NCBI GenBank assembly: GCA_964546445.1
Contig: CAZJJY010000003.1
Coordinates: 1-33,316 of the forward strand
Reading direction: 5' to 3'
DNA: 33,316 nucleotides
Source of the DNA: CAZJJY01 sp964546445
Lineage (GTDB): Bacteria; Patescibacteriota; Microgenomatia; PFEM01; JAPLYW01
Below the pieces are notes generated by a model. It saw only the letters and a list, made by a program, of their open reading frames with translations. It was not told the origin of the DNA and did no database searches. Both the position numbers and the translations under genes were made by a program. Position 1 is the first letter of the stretch, and each line of letters starts with the position of its first letter. Shown here piece after piece: positions 9,235-16,040 of this stretch.

Positions 9235-9367
9235 ATTTACAAGTAATTTTTTGTATGTTATCTTTTTTATTTTCTTTTTTACCTTTATCTAAATCACGAC
9301 CACAACCAACACACTGTCCTTTTGCAAGAAGCCAAGCTTGTACCGGTGCAATAATATTTTTAAACAT
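9167..9367 (-). CDS. Small zinc-ribbon protein, function unknown
   Basis: A 66-aa basic protein with two cysteine pairs, CVGC (19-22) and CKC (43-45), spaced as in a zinc ribbon, the second followed by GRIFIYDSKTKKYHRA. Its ATG overlaps the ruvX stop by 8 nt, which suggests translational coupling. Its 3' end overlaps the start of mltG by up to 68 nt in another frame. Paired cysteines and a tight operon position argue for a real gene despite the size. I do not recognise a named family. It could bind nucleic acid or act as a small assembly factor, but nothing in the sequence decides this. Confidence 0.7.
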   Translation of the reverse strand: MFKNIIAPVQAWLLAKGQCVGCGRDLDKGKKENKKDNIQKITCKCGRIFIYDSKTKKYHRALFEEV

Positions 9368-9764
9368 TGTCTATCCTTTCAAAATATCTCTCTAAGATTA
9401 AAGCTGCGGCAAACGCATCTTCTCTCTCTCTTCGGGTTTTCTTCTTTACCCCTGATGTTATCATTCTACCAAGTGCATCTTTACTCGTCAAGCTTTCGTC
9501 TTGATAATCCAAAGGTAATTTTAACAATTCTTTTAACTTTCTCCCAAGAACTCTTACATCTTGAGAAATCTTTCCGTCAGGTATACCTAAAATAATCTTT
9601 TCTACATCTTCTTTTAAACAAACTTTTTTTATTTCATCAATAACCTTCCATAAAGGTTTTCCTTTTACCTTAAGAACTTCAAAAGGAAAAGGTAATTTAC
9701 TTTCTGAATCGGCCAACGCTAGGCCTATCCTACTTAAACCAAAATCTATTCCTAAAATATTCAT
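9360..9764 (-). CDS. ruvX: Putative pre-16S rRNA nuclease / Holliday junction resolvase-like protein (YqgF)
   Basis: The YqgF/RuvX family has an RNase H-like fold and is linked to maturation of the 5' end of 16S rRNA. The 134-aa product shows the family layout: NILGIDFGLSRIGLAL at the N-terminus with catalytic Asp7, IILGIP in the middle, YQDESLTSKDA, and the final acidic motif in REDAFAAALIL. Length matches the family (about 135-150 aa). It starts 1 nt after the sortase gene ends and overlaps the zinc-ribbon gene. ruvX next to mltG and alaS is a familiar bacterial arrangement, seen here with a sortase and another gene inserted. Confidence 0.93.
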   Translation of the reverse strand: MNILGIDFGLSRIGLALADSESKLPFPFEVLKVKGKPLWKVIDEIKKVCLKEDVEKIILGIPDGKISQDVRVLGRKLKELLKLPLDYQDESLTSKDALGRMITSGVKKKTRREREDAFAAALILERYFERIDNV

Positions 9765-9765
9765 C

Positions 9766-10464
9766 TTAAATTCTCGTTAATTTAGCCTTAATAACTAAGC
9801 GTCTTAAATAAGTACCTGGAGGGACACAAGTAATTAAACTTAAATATTCACTATCATAATGTTGTTGTAAAACAGAAACATCATCAGGTAAAACTTCACG
9901 TAAGCCAATAACTTGATAACGATACAAAATTCCATCAAAAGAAACAAAGATTTCATCACCTTTTTCTAACGTTGGTAAAGTAGAAAAAATCGTTTTGTAA
10001 TTCTGAGGGTTAAAGAATTGAGGTAAAACTGAATGGCCAAAAACAACAGCATTACCATAATGACCTGGCAAAGATGTTCCTGGATATTGAATAAGACTAT
10101 CCATTAAATCCTCCCCACCAACATGAACTATTGCATCTTCAATTTTTAATTTAGGAATAGACAAAGAATAATGAGTAATACGACTTGATTTAGGTGGTAA
10201 ATCTTTAGCGGTCGGAAACCAGCTATTCGGACGACTATAATCAACAATTGTTGTCCCTTCACCTAAAACTTTAATCGGAGAAACTAAACGAGAGGAAAAA
10301 CGACGACTTTTAAATTCATAATTTAAAATTGGATAGAAAACACTTGTCAAAATAATAAAACCCAGCAATAAGACACAAAAAGAAAGATGCTTTACAAAAT
10401 TACCTTTATTAACATTAATCTTTTCTGTTTGGGGTTCTTTCTTAATATAAATATATCTAGTCAT
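9766..10464 (-). CDS. Sortase family cysteine transpeptidase, membrane-anchored
   Basis: Sortases cleave a sorting signal on surface proteins and attach them covalently to the cell wall or to each other. The 232-aa product has a cytoplasmic N-terminus, one transmembrane helix (about 27-45) and an extracytoplasmic beta-barrel. The catalytic set is visible: His144 in VVFGHSV, Cys213 in LITCVPPG, and Arg221/Arg222 in YLRRLVIKA. The TCxPPG context is not typical of class A or B; I would place it loosely with class D/E-like sortases. Its ATG overlaps the TGA of the upstream baseplate-J-like gene by 4 nt (ATGA), so the two are probably translated together. No LPxTG-type substrate is encoded in the window. 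Confidence 0.9.
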   Translation of the reverse strand: MTRYIYIKKEPQTEKINVNKGNFVKHLSFCVLLLGFIILTSVFYPILNYEFKSRRFSSRLVSPIKVLGEGTTIVDYSRPNSWFPTAKDLPPKSSRITHYSLSIPKLKIEDAIVHVGGEDLMDSLIQYPGTSLPGHYGNAVVFGHSVLPQFFNPQNYKTIFSTLPTLEKGDEIFVSFDGILYRYQVIGLREVLPDDVSVLQQHYDSEYLSLITCVPPGTYLRRLVIKAKLTRI

Positions 10465-12761
10465 CTTAACTCCACCTCAATGTCAATCTTTTTTACTACC
10501 CTAGGGAAAGTAACAAGTTTTTCTGGTAAACGAGGAGTAATCTTCGCTTCAAAAGATTCTACATTAGATAAATTATTAAGATATGTCTTACCAATAGCTG
10601 GTTTTTTACCAACTAAATTATTTTTTATAACTTCTAAATCAAGTTTAGGTGTTAAATCAGCTTTGAATTGAGCTTTAAAAGTATAAACATCATCTTCAAT
10701 ATCCTCTAACTTAAAACTTGTTTGCGTTTGTGAAGAATCATAATCAAAATCAGAAGGGACTGAATCCATAATTTCTTCCTTGATTAATTCTTCGAAGTCT
10801 TCTTCATTAAAGGTTAAAACAATTATTTTTAATTCCAAATCTAAACTTATTTCATTCGATTCCTGACCGATTTTTTCTGAATAGTCTTCTTCTAAAATCT
10901 TAAGTTCTACTGATTCTTCAACTAATTTATCTTGAACCCCTAACTCATTATGTAATTGAGAAAGTCCTTTTTGTTTAAGTTCTTCTTCTAATTCAGCCAA
11001 AAGATCATCTTGATCATCTTCCGAAACAGCTTGAATCTCCCTTGAAGTCCCCCCGCTAAAACTTGAACCATTGGAAGCAATAAAATCAGACCTGGCATAA
11101 TTGGCAATTGAAAATTCAGACCCCGAAGCTAAATTCCCTTCACTACCAAATTCTTCAGCCGTCACTGAAACTACTGATTTTCCTGGTATACCATATAATT
11201 CACCTGATTCTGTACTTTCCGCGGCAACATTGACATCTTCGTCTAAGGTAAAAACTAAATCATTGGAACCATAAATCTCTGTTCCTTGATCAAAAGATCT
11301 TGATTGAGAAGTGTTATTATAAATCGTCACTTCCCCTTTAGATTTTTCTCCAATCAACTTTGTCCCTGTTGTTTCTTTAGTTTTACTCCCAGTTACCGTT
11401 GTTTCTATTTCCTGAGCTGGCAAAAGCGATTTTTCTTTATTAGGACTACCTAAAGATCTGTCAAGACTTATTAAAAGTTCTTTTTCTAAAGTTTGAGGTT
11501 TAACAAATAATGTTATGGAAGCTTTTGGCAAATACCAGTACAAAAGACTCAAAGTAATAAAAATAATTACTAAAATTCCAACACTTAGAGTTATAATCAA
11601 ACCACTCTTGTTCCCTGAAAGGCTCTTAAAGGAAGAAAAAAGAGAAGAAAAGTTAAACCCTCTGAACCATCCTAATTGGACTTTTGGCATTTTAATCTGA
11701 AATGACCTTTTATCTTCAACCTCTAAGGAATTTTCTTGAACAGCAGGTTCTTTATAATTAGTTTCAGGTAATTGAGGCTCTAGCCTTTCTTCTTTAATAT
11801 CTTTGCCTTTTATAAAACCAAAAACTTGAGTTAGCTCTTCCTTGTCTTCTTTTGAAGCTTCTTTTACTTCTTCTTGTCCAATTTCGTGAGTTTCTTCTCC
11901 ATCTTCTTTAACTCCTTCCGTCTCCGATATTTCTTTCTTCTTAACCTCACTTCTTTCTTCTTCATCCTCTTTTTCTTCTTCATCCTCTTTTTCTTCTCCT
12001 AAAAATTCCACATCCTTTACATCGGCCATTTGAGAAGCACTGGCCAAAACAATTGCCTTGATGTCAAAATCAGCTGATAATATCTCTACTTTAGGAAGAT
12101 GTAAAAAACTTACTTTTTGATCTTGCCAAGGATAATTAATTAACTGTTGTCTTACTTCTTCTAAATTTTCTTCACCGTCATAAATCAAAACTCTAGCCGG
12201 AAAAGCAATGTCTCTTTCAAAACGAGACAATCCTTCAGCTAAATCAGCTCCTACACTTCCGCTTCTAACGACCAAATTAGTTCCTAAAATTTTACCCAAA
12301 TCAACTAAGGTCACGGAAATCTTTTTTTCACTTAGACCCACCAAAACAGCCGTTGGTGGAACCCCTTCAACTTTTTTAAGCCAATGAACAACTCCTTCCG
12401 GAATTACAATAAAACCTAAGGGAGATAAATCAAGTTTCTTGGAAATCTTTTTAAGGATTTCTAATTTTTCAGAAGCAATTTTACTTTCCTTAACCCAATC
12501 TGTAGATAAGCCAAAAATAATTTTTTTAGGTTCATCTCCTTCTTCTTGAAAATTAAATTTTTCTATTGCCGAAGACAAAGAATCATCAATTACCTCAAGT
12601 AATTTTTCTTCCCCTTCCCAATAAAAACTATCACCCAGACTAACCAATTTTGTTTTATCTTCTTTTATTGTCCAAATAGCACTTTTGACCCGATCAACAT
12701 CAATTTCTAGGGCAAAAAAGTATTCTTTTTTTTCCTGTTCACTTTTCGATAATTTGAGCAT
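10461..12761 (-). CDS. Actin-like (ASKHA) / transmembrane / baseplate-J-like fusion protein
   Basis: A 766-aa protein of unknown function with three parts. Residues about 12-250 resemble a PilM/FtsA-type ASKHA ATPase fold: FALEIDVDRVKSAIW at the start and TAVLVGLSEKKISVTLVD (137-154) in the place of a second phosphate-binding strand. An acidic, low-complexity linker (about 255-350) contains the tandem repeat KEDEEE. A single helix at about 387-409 crosses the membrane, and roughly 350 residues follow outside. Within these, about 465-580 (GEVTIYNNTSQSRSF, YGIPGKSVVSV, GNLASGSEF) resembles the baseplate J/gp47-like region found in many CPR membrane proteins. It overlaps the end of alaS by 23 nt and the sortase start by 4 nt. 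Domain calls come from reading, not from a profile search. Confidence 0.75.
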   Translation of the reverse strand: MLKLSKSEQEKKEYFFALEIDVDRVKSAIWTIKEDKTKLVSLGDSFYWEGEEKLLEVIDDSLSSAIEKFNFQEEGDEPKKIIFGLSTDWVKESKIASEKLEILKKISKKLDLSPLGFIVIPEGVVHWLKKVEGVPPTAVLVGLSEKKISVTLVDLGKILGTNLVVRSGSVGADLAEGLSRFERDIAFPARVLIYDGEENLEEVRQQLINYPWQDQKVSFLHLPKVEILSADFDIKAIVLASASQMADVKDVEFLGEEKEDEEEKEDEEERSEVKKKEISETEGVKEDGEETHEIGQEEVKEASKEDKEELTQVFGFIKGKDIKEERLEPQLPETNYKEPAVQENSLEVEDKRSFQIKMPKVQLGWFRGFNFSSLFSSFKSLSGNKSGLIITLSVGILVIIFITLSLLYWYLPKASITLFVKPQTLEKELLISLDRSLGSPNKEKSLLPAQEIETTVTGSKTKETTGTKLIGEKSKGEVTIYNNTSQSRSFDQGTEIYGSNDLVFTLDEDVNVAAESTESGELYGIPGKSVVSVTAEEFGSEGNLASGSEFSIANYARSDFIASNGSSFSGGTSREIQAVSEDDQDDLLAELEEELKQKGLSQLHNELGVQDKLVEESVELKILEEDYSEKIGQESNEISLDLELKIIVLTFNEEDFEELIKEEIMDSVPSDFDYDSSQTQTSFKLEDIEDDVYTFKAQFKADLTPKLDLEVIKNNLVGKKPAIGKTYLNNLSNVESFEAKITPRLPEKLVTFPRVVKKIDIEVELR

Positions 12762-14643
12762 AAATCCTTCTTCGGCCTACCCCGATCGCTTTCTCTTTTA
12801 TTATTTTAACACTGCCAATATCACCTGAAAAAGGTACATGTGGACCCCCACAAACTTCTTTTGAAAAATCACCAATAGAATAAACTCTTACCTTATTATC
12901 ATAGCGTTGAGCAAAAAAAGATAAGGCTCCTTTTCCCTTAGCCTCATTCAAACTCAGTTCTTCCATTTCTACTTTAAGGTTAGACTTAATTTTTTCATTT
13001 ATCAAATCCTCTACTTTTTTAATTTCTTCATCGGTTAGTTTCTCAGGATGATTAAAATCAAAACGTAATCTCTCCGAAGTAATGTTGCTACCAACCTGTC
13101 TAACATGAGATCCTAAGATATCACGCAAAGCCTGATGTAAAAGATGCGTTGTCGTATGATATTTAATAGTTTGACCTGACTGATCTTTTAACCCACCTTT
13201 AAACTTACCTAAAGATGATTTTTGAGAAATCTTTTGATGCTTTTCTAATTCTTTCTGATAAGCTTCAATATCAACCAGAAGTCTTTTTTCTTGAACTAAA
13301 TCAATAATCATTTCAATCGGAAAACCATAGTTTTGATACAGATCAAAGGCTTCTCTTCCCGAAACAGTAGCTCTAGAAATCTCTTCTTTATCCACCAACA
13401 CATCAAATTTCTTTTTAAGATCTTCTTTTTTATTAAGGCTTTTATAAAATTCTCTAAAAAATTCTTCTTTATCCTTAAATTGCATTAATTGAGAATATTT
13501 TTCATGATTAATTGCTGTTTTTTTATTAAATACTTTTTCTGACTTTCCTAAACCTTCTTCGATAACTTTTCCAAATTTATTTTCTTCCCCCTGTAAACTA
13601 TTAAAGACCTTCTTTTCATTCTCTTTTAAATGTAGATAATCTGTCCCAAAGTCTTTAATTACTATCTTTGCTATTTGAACAATAAAATTTTGTTTAATAT
13701 CAATCAATTTTCCATAACGAATAGCTCTACGGACTAAACGTCTTAAGATATAACCATGCTCTATATTAGAAGGCTCTATCCCATCAGAAATAATAAAAGT
13801 TGCTGCTCTAATATGATCAGCTATTATACGCATTGCTTTTTTGTTTTCTTCTTCATATTTCTTCCCAGAAATTTCTTCAATTTTCTTAATTAAATTAACA
13901 AACAATTCCGTTTGATAAATATCATCCTTTCCTTGTAAAACAGCGGTCATTCTTTCTACTCCCATACCCGTATCAATGTTACGTTGTTTCAATTTTTCTA
14001 ATTTACTATTTGGTAAACGATTAAATTCCATAAAAACATCATTCCAAATCTCTATATATTTTCCGCAACTATCACCTGGTTGGCATTGAGGTCCACAAGA
14101 TTTTTTGCCAGTATCGTAAAACATTTCTGTATCTGGACCACAAGGACCGGTTTCTCCAACAGACCACCAATTATCTTTTTTCCCTAAAAAATAAATTCTA
14201 GATTTAGGAATCCCTAAAGATTCCCATATCTTGGCTGTTTCTTCATCTTTAGGAGCATCTTTATCACCGGCAAAACAAGTCACAGAAATTTTATCTTTGT
14301 TAATGTTAAGTTCTTCAATTAAAAATTCAAAAGACAACTCTATGGTTTCTTTTTTCCAATAATCACCCAAACTCCAATTACCCAACATTTCAAAAAAAGT
14401 ATTGTGGCAGTCATCACCAACACTTTCAATATCTTGAGTCCGCAAACATCTTTGTAAAGAGGCTAATTTTTTACCTAAAGGATGAAGTTCTCCCATAAAA
14501 AAAGGGACTAAAGGATGCATCCCAGAATTAATAAACAGGGCACTTGAATCATTCTCTGGAACTAAAGAAACATTAGGTAAAAGCTTATGCCCTTTACCAA
14601 CAAAAAAATCAATATACTTCTTTTTTAACTGGAAAGCTTTCAT
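12739..14643 (-). CDS. alaS: Alanine--tRNA ligase lacking the C-terminal C-Ala domain
   Basis: Charges tRNA-Ala with alanine and hydrolyses mischarged Ser- or Gly-tRNA. The 634 aa contain a class II catalytic core (RTQDIESVGDDCHNTFFEML, 68-87; GETGPCGPDTEMFYD, 163-177; GMGVERM, 226-232), the tRNA-recognition helices (about 240-470) and the editing domain. The editing domain has zinc ligands H496 and H500 (HTTTH) and C598 and H602 (CGGPH). The protein stops just after the editing domain, whereas E. coli AlaS (about 875 aa) continues into the C-Ala/DHHA1 oligomerisation domain. Short AlaS forms are known in reduced genomes. There is no frameshift, and the stop falls inside the start of the next gene, so the short form is genuine. 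A possible promoter with almost no leader lies upstream. Confidence 0.96.
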   Translation of the reverse strand: MKAFQLKKKYIDFFVGKGHKLLPNVSLVPENDSSALFINSGMHPLVPFFMGELHPLGKKLASLQRCLRTQDIESVGDDCHNTFFEMLGNWSLGDYWKKETIELSFEFLIEELNINKDKISVTCFAGDKDAPKDEETAKIWESLGIPKSRIYFLGKKDNWWSVGETGPCGPDTEMFYDTGKKSCGPQCQPGDSCGKYIEIWNDVFMEFNRLPNSKLEKLKQRNIDTGMGVERMTAVLQGKDDIYQTELFVNLIKKIEEISGKKYEEENKKAMRIIADHIRAATFIISDGIEPSNIEHGYILRRLVRRAIRYGKLIDIKQNFIVQIAKIVIKDFGTDYLHLKENEKKVFNSLQGEENKFGKVIEEGLGKSEKVFNKKTAINHEKYSQLMQFKDKEEFFREFYKSLNKKEDLKKKFDVLVDKEEISRATVSGREAFDLYQNYGFPIEMIIDLVQEKRLLVDIEAYQKELEKHQKISQKSSLGKFKGGLKDQSGQTIKYHTTTHLLHQALRDILGSHVRQVGSNITSERLRFDFNHPEKLTDEEIKKVEDLINEKIKSNLKVEMEELSLNEAKGKGALSFFAQRYDNKVRVYSIGDFSKEVCGGPHVPFSGDIGSVKIIKEKAIGVGRRRIYAQIIEK

Positions 14644-14650
14644 AAAAATA

Positions 14651-14679
14651 ATGATACTTGAAAGTTAGGCGCAAAACAA
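14651..14679 (-). promoter_or_regulatory. Possible alaS promoter giving a leaderless mRNA
   Basis: On the minus strand TTGTTT (14674-14679) is followed by a 17-bp spacer and TATCAT (14651-14656, 5 of 6 consensus bases). Only 7 nt separate the -10 from the alaS ATG, so transcription would begin at or within a base or two of the start codon. The -35 is weak (3 of 6). Confidence 0.45.
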
Positions 14680-14681
14680 GA

Positions 14682-15050
14682 TTACGACAAAGATCTACCG
14701 TTTTTGGTGAAGAATTTTTTAGAAGCTACTTGACCTCTCTTTTGAAGATTTTCTATTTTAGAAAGTTTCTCTTTAGAACTGCTGTCTGCCTCTCCCTCAT
14801 TTAGCTCAAATTTTTCTTTTATTTCAGTTTTTACTTCTTCAACCTTATTTCTAAATTCCATTCCTTTTTTTTCAATGTCTTCAATAAGCTCACCCAAGTT
14901 TTCTAATTTATCAATGCCTTTTTCTTTAAATTCCTCACCCATCTTTTGACCTTCTTTAGTTTTGGTAAAAAACCAAACAAGACCAGCCCCAATCATTGCC
15001 CCAAAAATTAATCCTGGAAGAAAATTTCCTTTATAATCATTATTATTCAT
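14682..15050 (-). CDS. YtxH-like small membrane protein
   Basis: A 122-aa protein with a glycine-rich transmembrane helix (LPGLIFGAMIGAGLVWFF, about 11-28) directly followed by a TKTKEGQKM motif and a long charged, probably helical tail. This is the layout of YtxH-family (DUF-type) envelope proteins, often called general stress proteins. No catalytic residues are visible. It overlaps the preceding 91-aa membrane protein by 8 nt, so the pair is probably co-translated and may act together at the membrane. The function of the family is poorly defined. Confidence 0.8.
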   Translation of the reverse strand: MNNNDYKGNFLPGLIFGAMIGAGLVWFFTKTKEGQKMGEEFKEKGIDKLENLGELIEDIEKKGMEFRNKVEEVKTEIKEKFELNEGEADSSSKEKLSKIENLQKRGQVASKKFFTKNGRSLS

Positions 15051-15318
15051 CTTCTTTTCCCTCTTTATTTTTCTTTTTAAAAATCCAACTTAGAAGACCA
15101 GTAATTCCTGAAAAACTACTAATTGATGAGGATAAATTAATAATTGGTTTAGCTACTGAACTAGTAATGCTTCCGACATCATCCAACATCTTGTTCACTT
15201 TTTCAATAGAACGTCGCCCTTCTCTTAGAATATAAAAAATTTGTATTCCAATAATGGCCAAGATAACGGTTAAAACGGAGACGACAGCGATGAGGAGTAT
15301 CTGTGTTGGATTCAACAT
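15043..15318 (-). CDS. Small membrane protein, DUF948-like
   Basis: A 91-aa product with an N-terminal transmembrane helix (about 6-29), an amphipathic helix REGRRSIEKVNKMLDDVGSI, a hydrophobic stretch near 60-80 and a lysine/glutamate tail. A membrane anchor followed by a long helix, together with a YtxH-like neighbour, resembles the DUF948/YtxH pairs seen in Gram-positive bacteria. The similarity is by layout only. Its own promoter candidate lies upstream, making it the likely first gene of the transcript that runs through ytxH towards alaS. Confidence 0.7.
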   Translation of the reverse strand: MLNPTQILLIAVVSVLTVILAIIGIQIFYILREGRRSIEKVNKMLDDVGSITSSVAKPIINLSSSISSFSGITGLLSWIFKKKNKEGKEDE

Positions 15319-15341
15319 GGACAGTTTTTAATTTATATCTT

Positions 15342-15371
15342 AATATAATCCTTTTTAAGATTTAAGGTCAA
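15342..15371 (-). promoter_or_regulatory. Sigma-70 type promoter for the small membrane protein pair
   Basis: On the minus strand TTGACC (15366-15371, 5 of 6) is followed by an 18-bp spacer and TATATT (15342-15347, 5 of 6). The predicted start lies about 15-20 nt before the ATG at 15318. It occupies the 74-nt gap after the RodZ-like gene, where I see no clear terminator. Confidence 0.6.
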
Positions 15372-15392
15372 CTATAACTTTCTCTATCTTTC

Positions 15393-16037
15393 TCAATCTT
15401 CTTTTTGATAAATAACTAATCTCTCAATAATATTTTCTTTCCCTGTTTTACTGGTGGCCATAATAGTAATGCTATTTTCTCCTGGAAAAAGAGAAAATTT
15501 ATATTTAAATTTACCACTCTCCAATAAAGAAACAGGATTTCTATTAACAGTAACTAAAGAATCTACATCAGCCTTACCAGTAATCTCTATTATTTCCTCT
15601 TTGACTTGAATATCCTCTTGTGGATAAATGACCTTTAAAGATGGTGGTTTAACTAAAGATAGATATTGATAAACCAAATAAGCAACTAGTCCTAAAAAGA
15701 AAATACCAACAAGGGAAATTAAGGTTATTTTTGGTGACCAATTCAACCCTTTCTTATTAATTGGTTTAGCTATACCAGATAAAATAACTTTTCTTTTTTC
15801 TTTTTTATCAAAATCACGTCTAAAAATGGCTAAAATATTTTCTGGACTAAGATCAAGAAATTCAGCATAACTTCTTAAAAACCCCTTGATGGAAGCTAAA
15901 GAAGAAATTTCTTTAAAATCATTTTTTTCCAATGCAACCAGTATTCTTTGTTGGATTTTAGTCTTTGAAGCCACTTCTTCCAGGCTAATATTATTTTCCA
16001 ATCTGGTTTTTTTTAAAAATTCTCCAACAGTTCTCAT
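15393..16037 (-). CDS. RodZ-like HTH / transmembrane protein
   Basis: A 214-aa membrane protein. Residues 1-72 form a RodZ/Cro-C1-type helix-turn-helix domain (VGEFLKKTRLENNISLEEVA, 4-23; IKGFLRSYAEFLDL, 50-63), followed by a basic juxtamembrane stretch, one transmembrane helix (about 104-125) and an extracytoplasmic Ig-like beta domain (about 134-210). In rod-shaped bacteria RodZ links MreB to the wall-synthesis machinery. Here the outer part is shorter and the role in shape is inferred. It starts 3 nt after ftsK, which makes it the last gene of that transcript. Confidence 0.85.
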   Translation of the reverse strand: MRTVGEFLKKTRLENNISLEEVASKTKIQQRILVALEKNDFKEISSLASIKGFLRSYAEFLDLSPENILAIFRRDFDKKEKRKVILSGIAKPINKKGLNWSPKITLISLVGIFFLGLVAYLVYQYLSLVKPPSLKVIYPQEDIQVKEEIIEITGKADVDSLVTVNRNPVSLLESGKFKYKFSLFPGENSITIMATSKTGKENIIERLVIYQKED

Positions 16038-16040
16038 TGT

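Noticed and set aside
9338..9595. Plus-strand 85-aa open frame opposite ruvX
   Set aside because: It lies wholly antisense to ruvX, which has clear family motifs, and shows no recognisable features of its own.
11940..12000. Tandem repeat in the 766-aa gene as a possible CRISPR-like or DNA repeat element
   Set aside because: It is a short in-frame duplication coding for an acidic KEDEEE linker, with no spacers.
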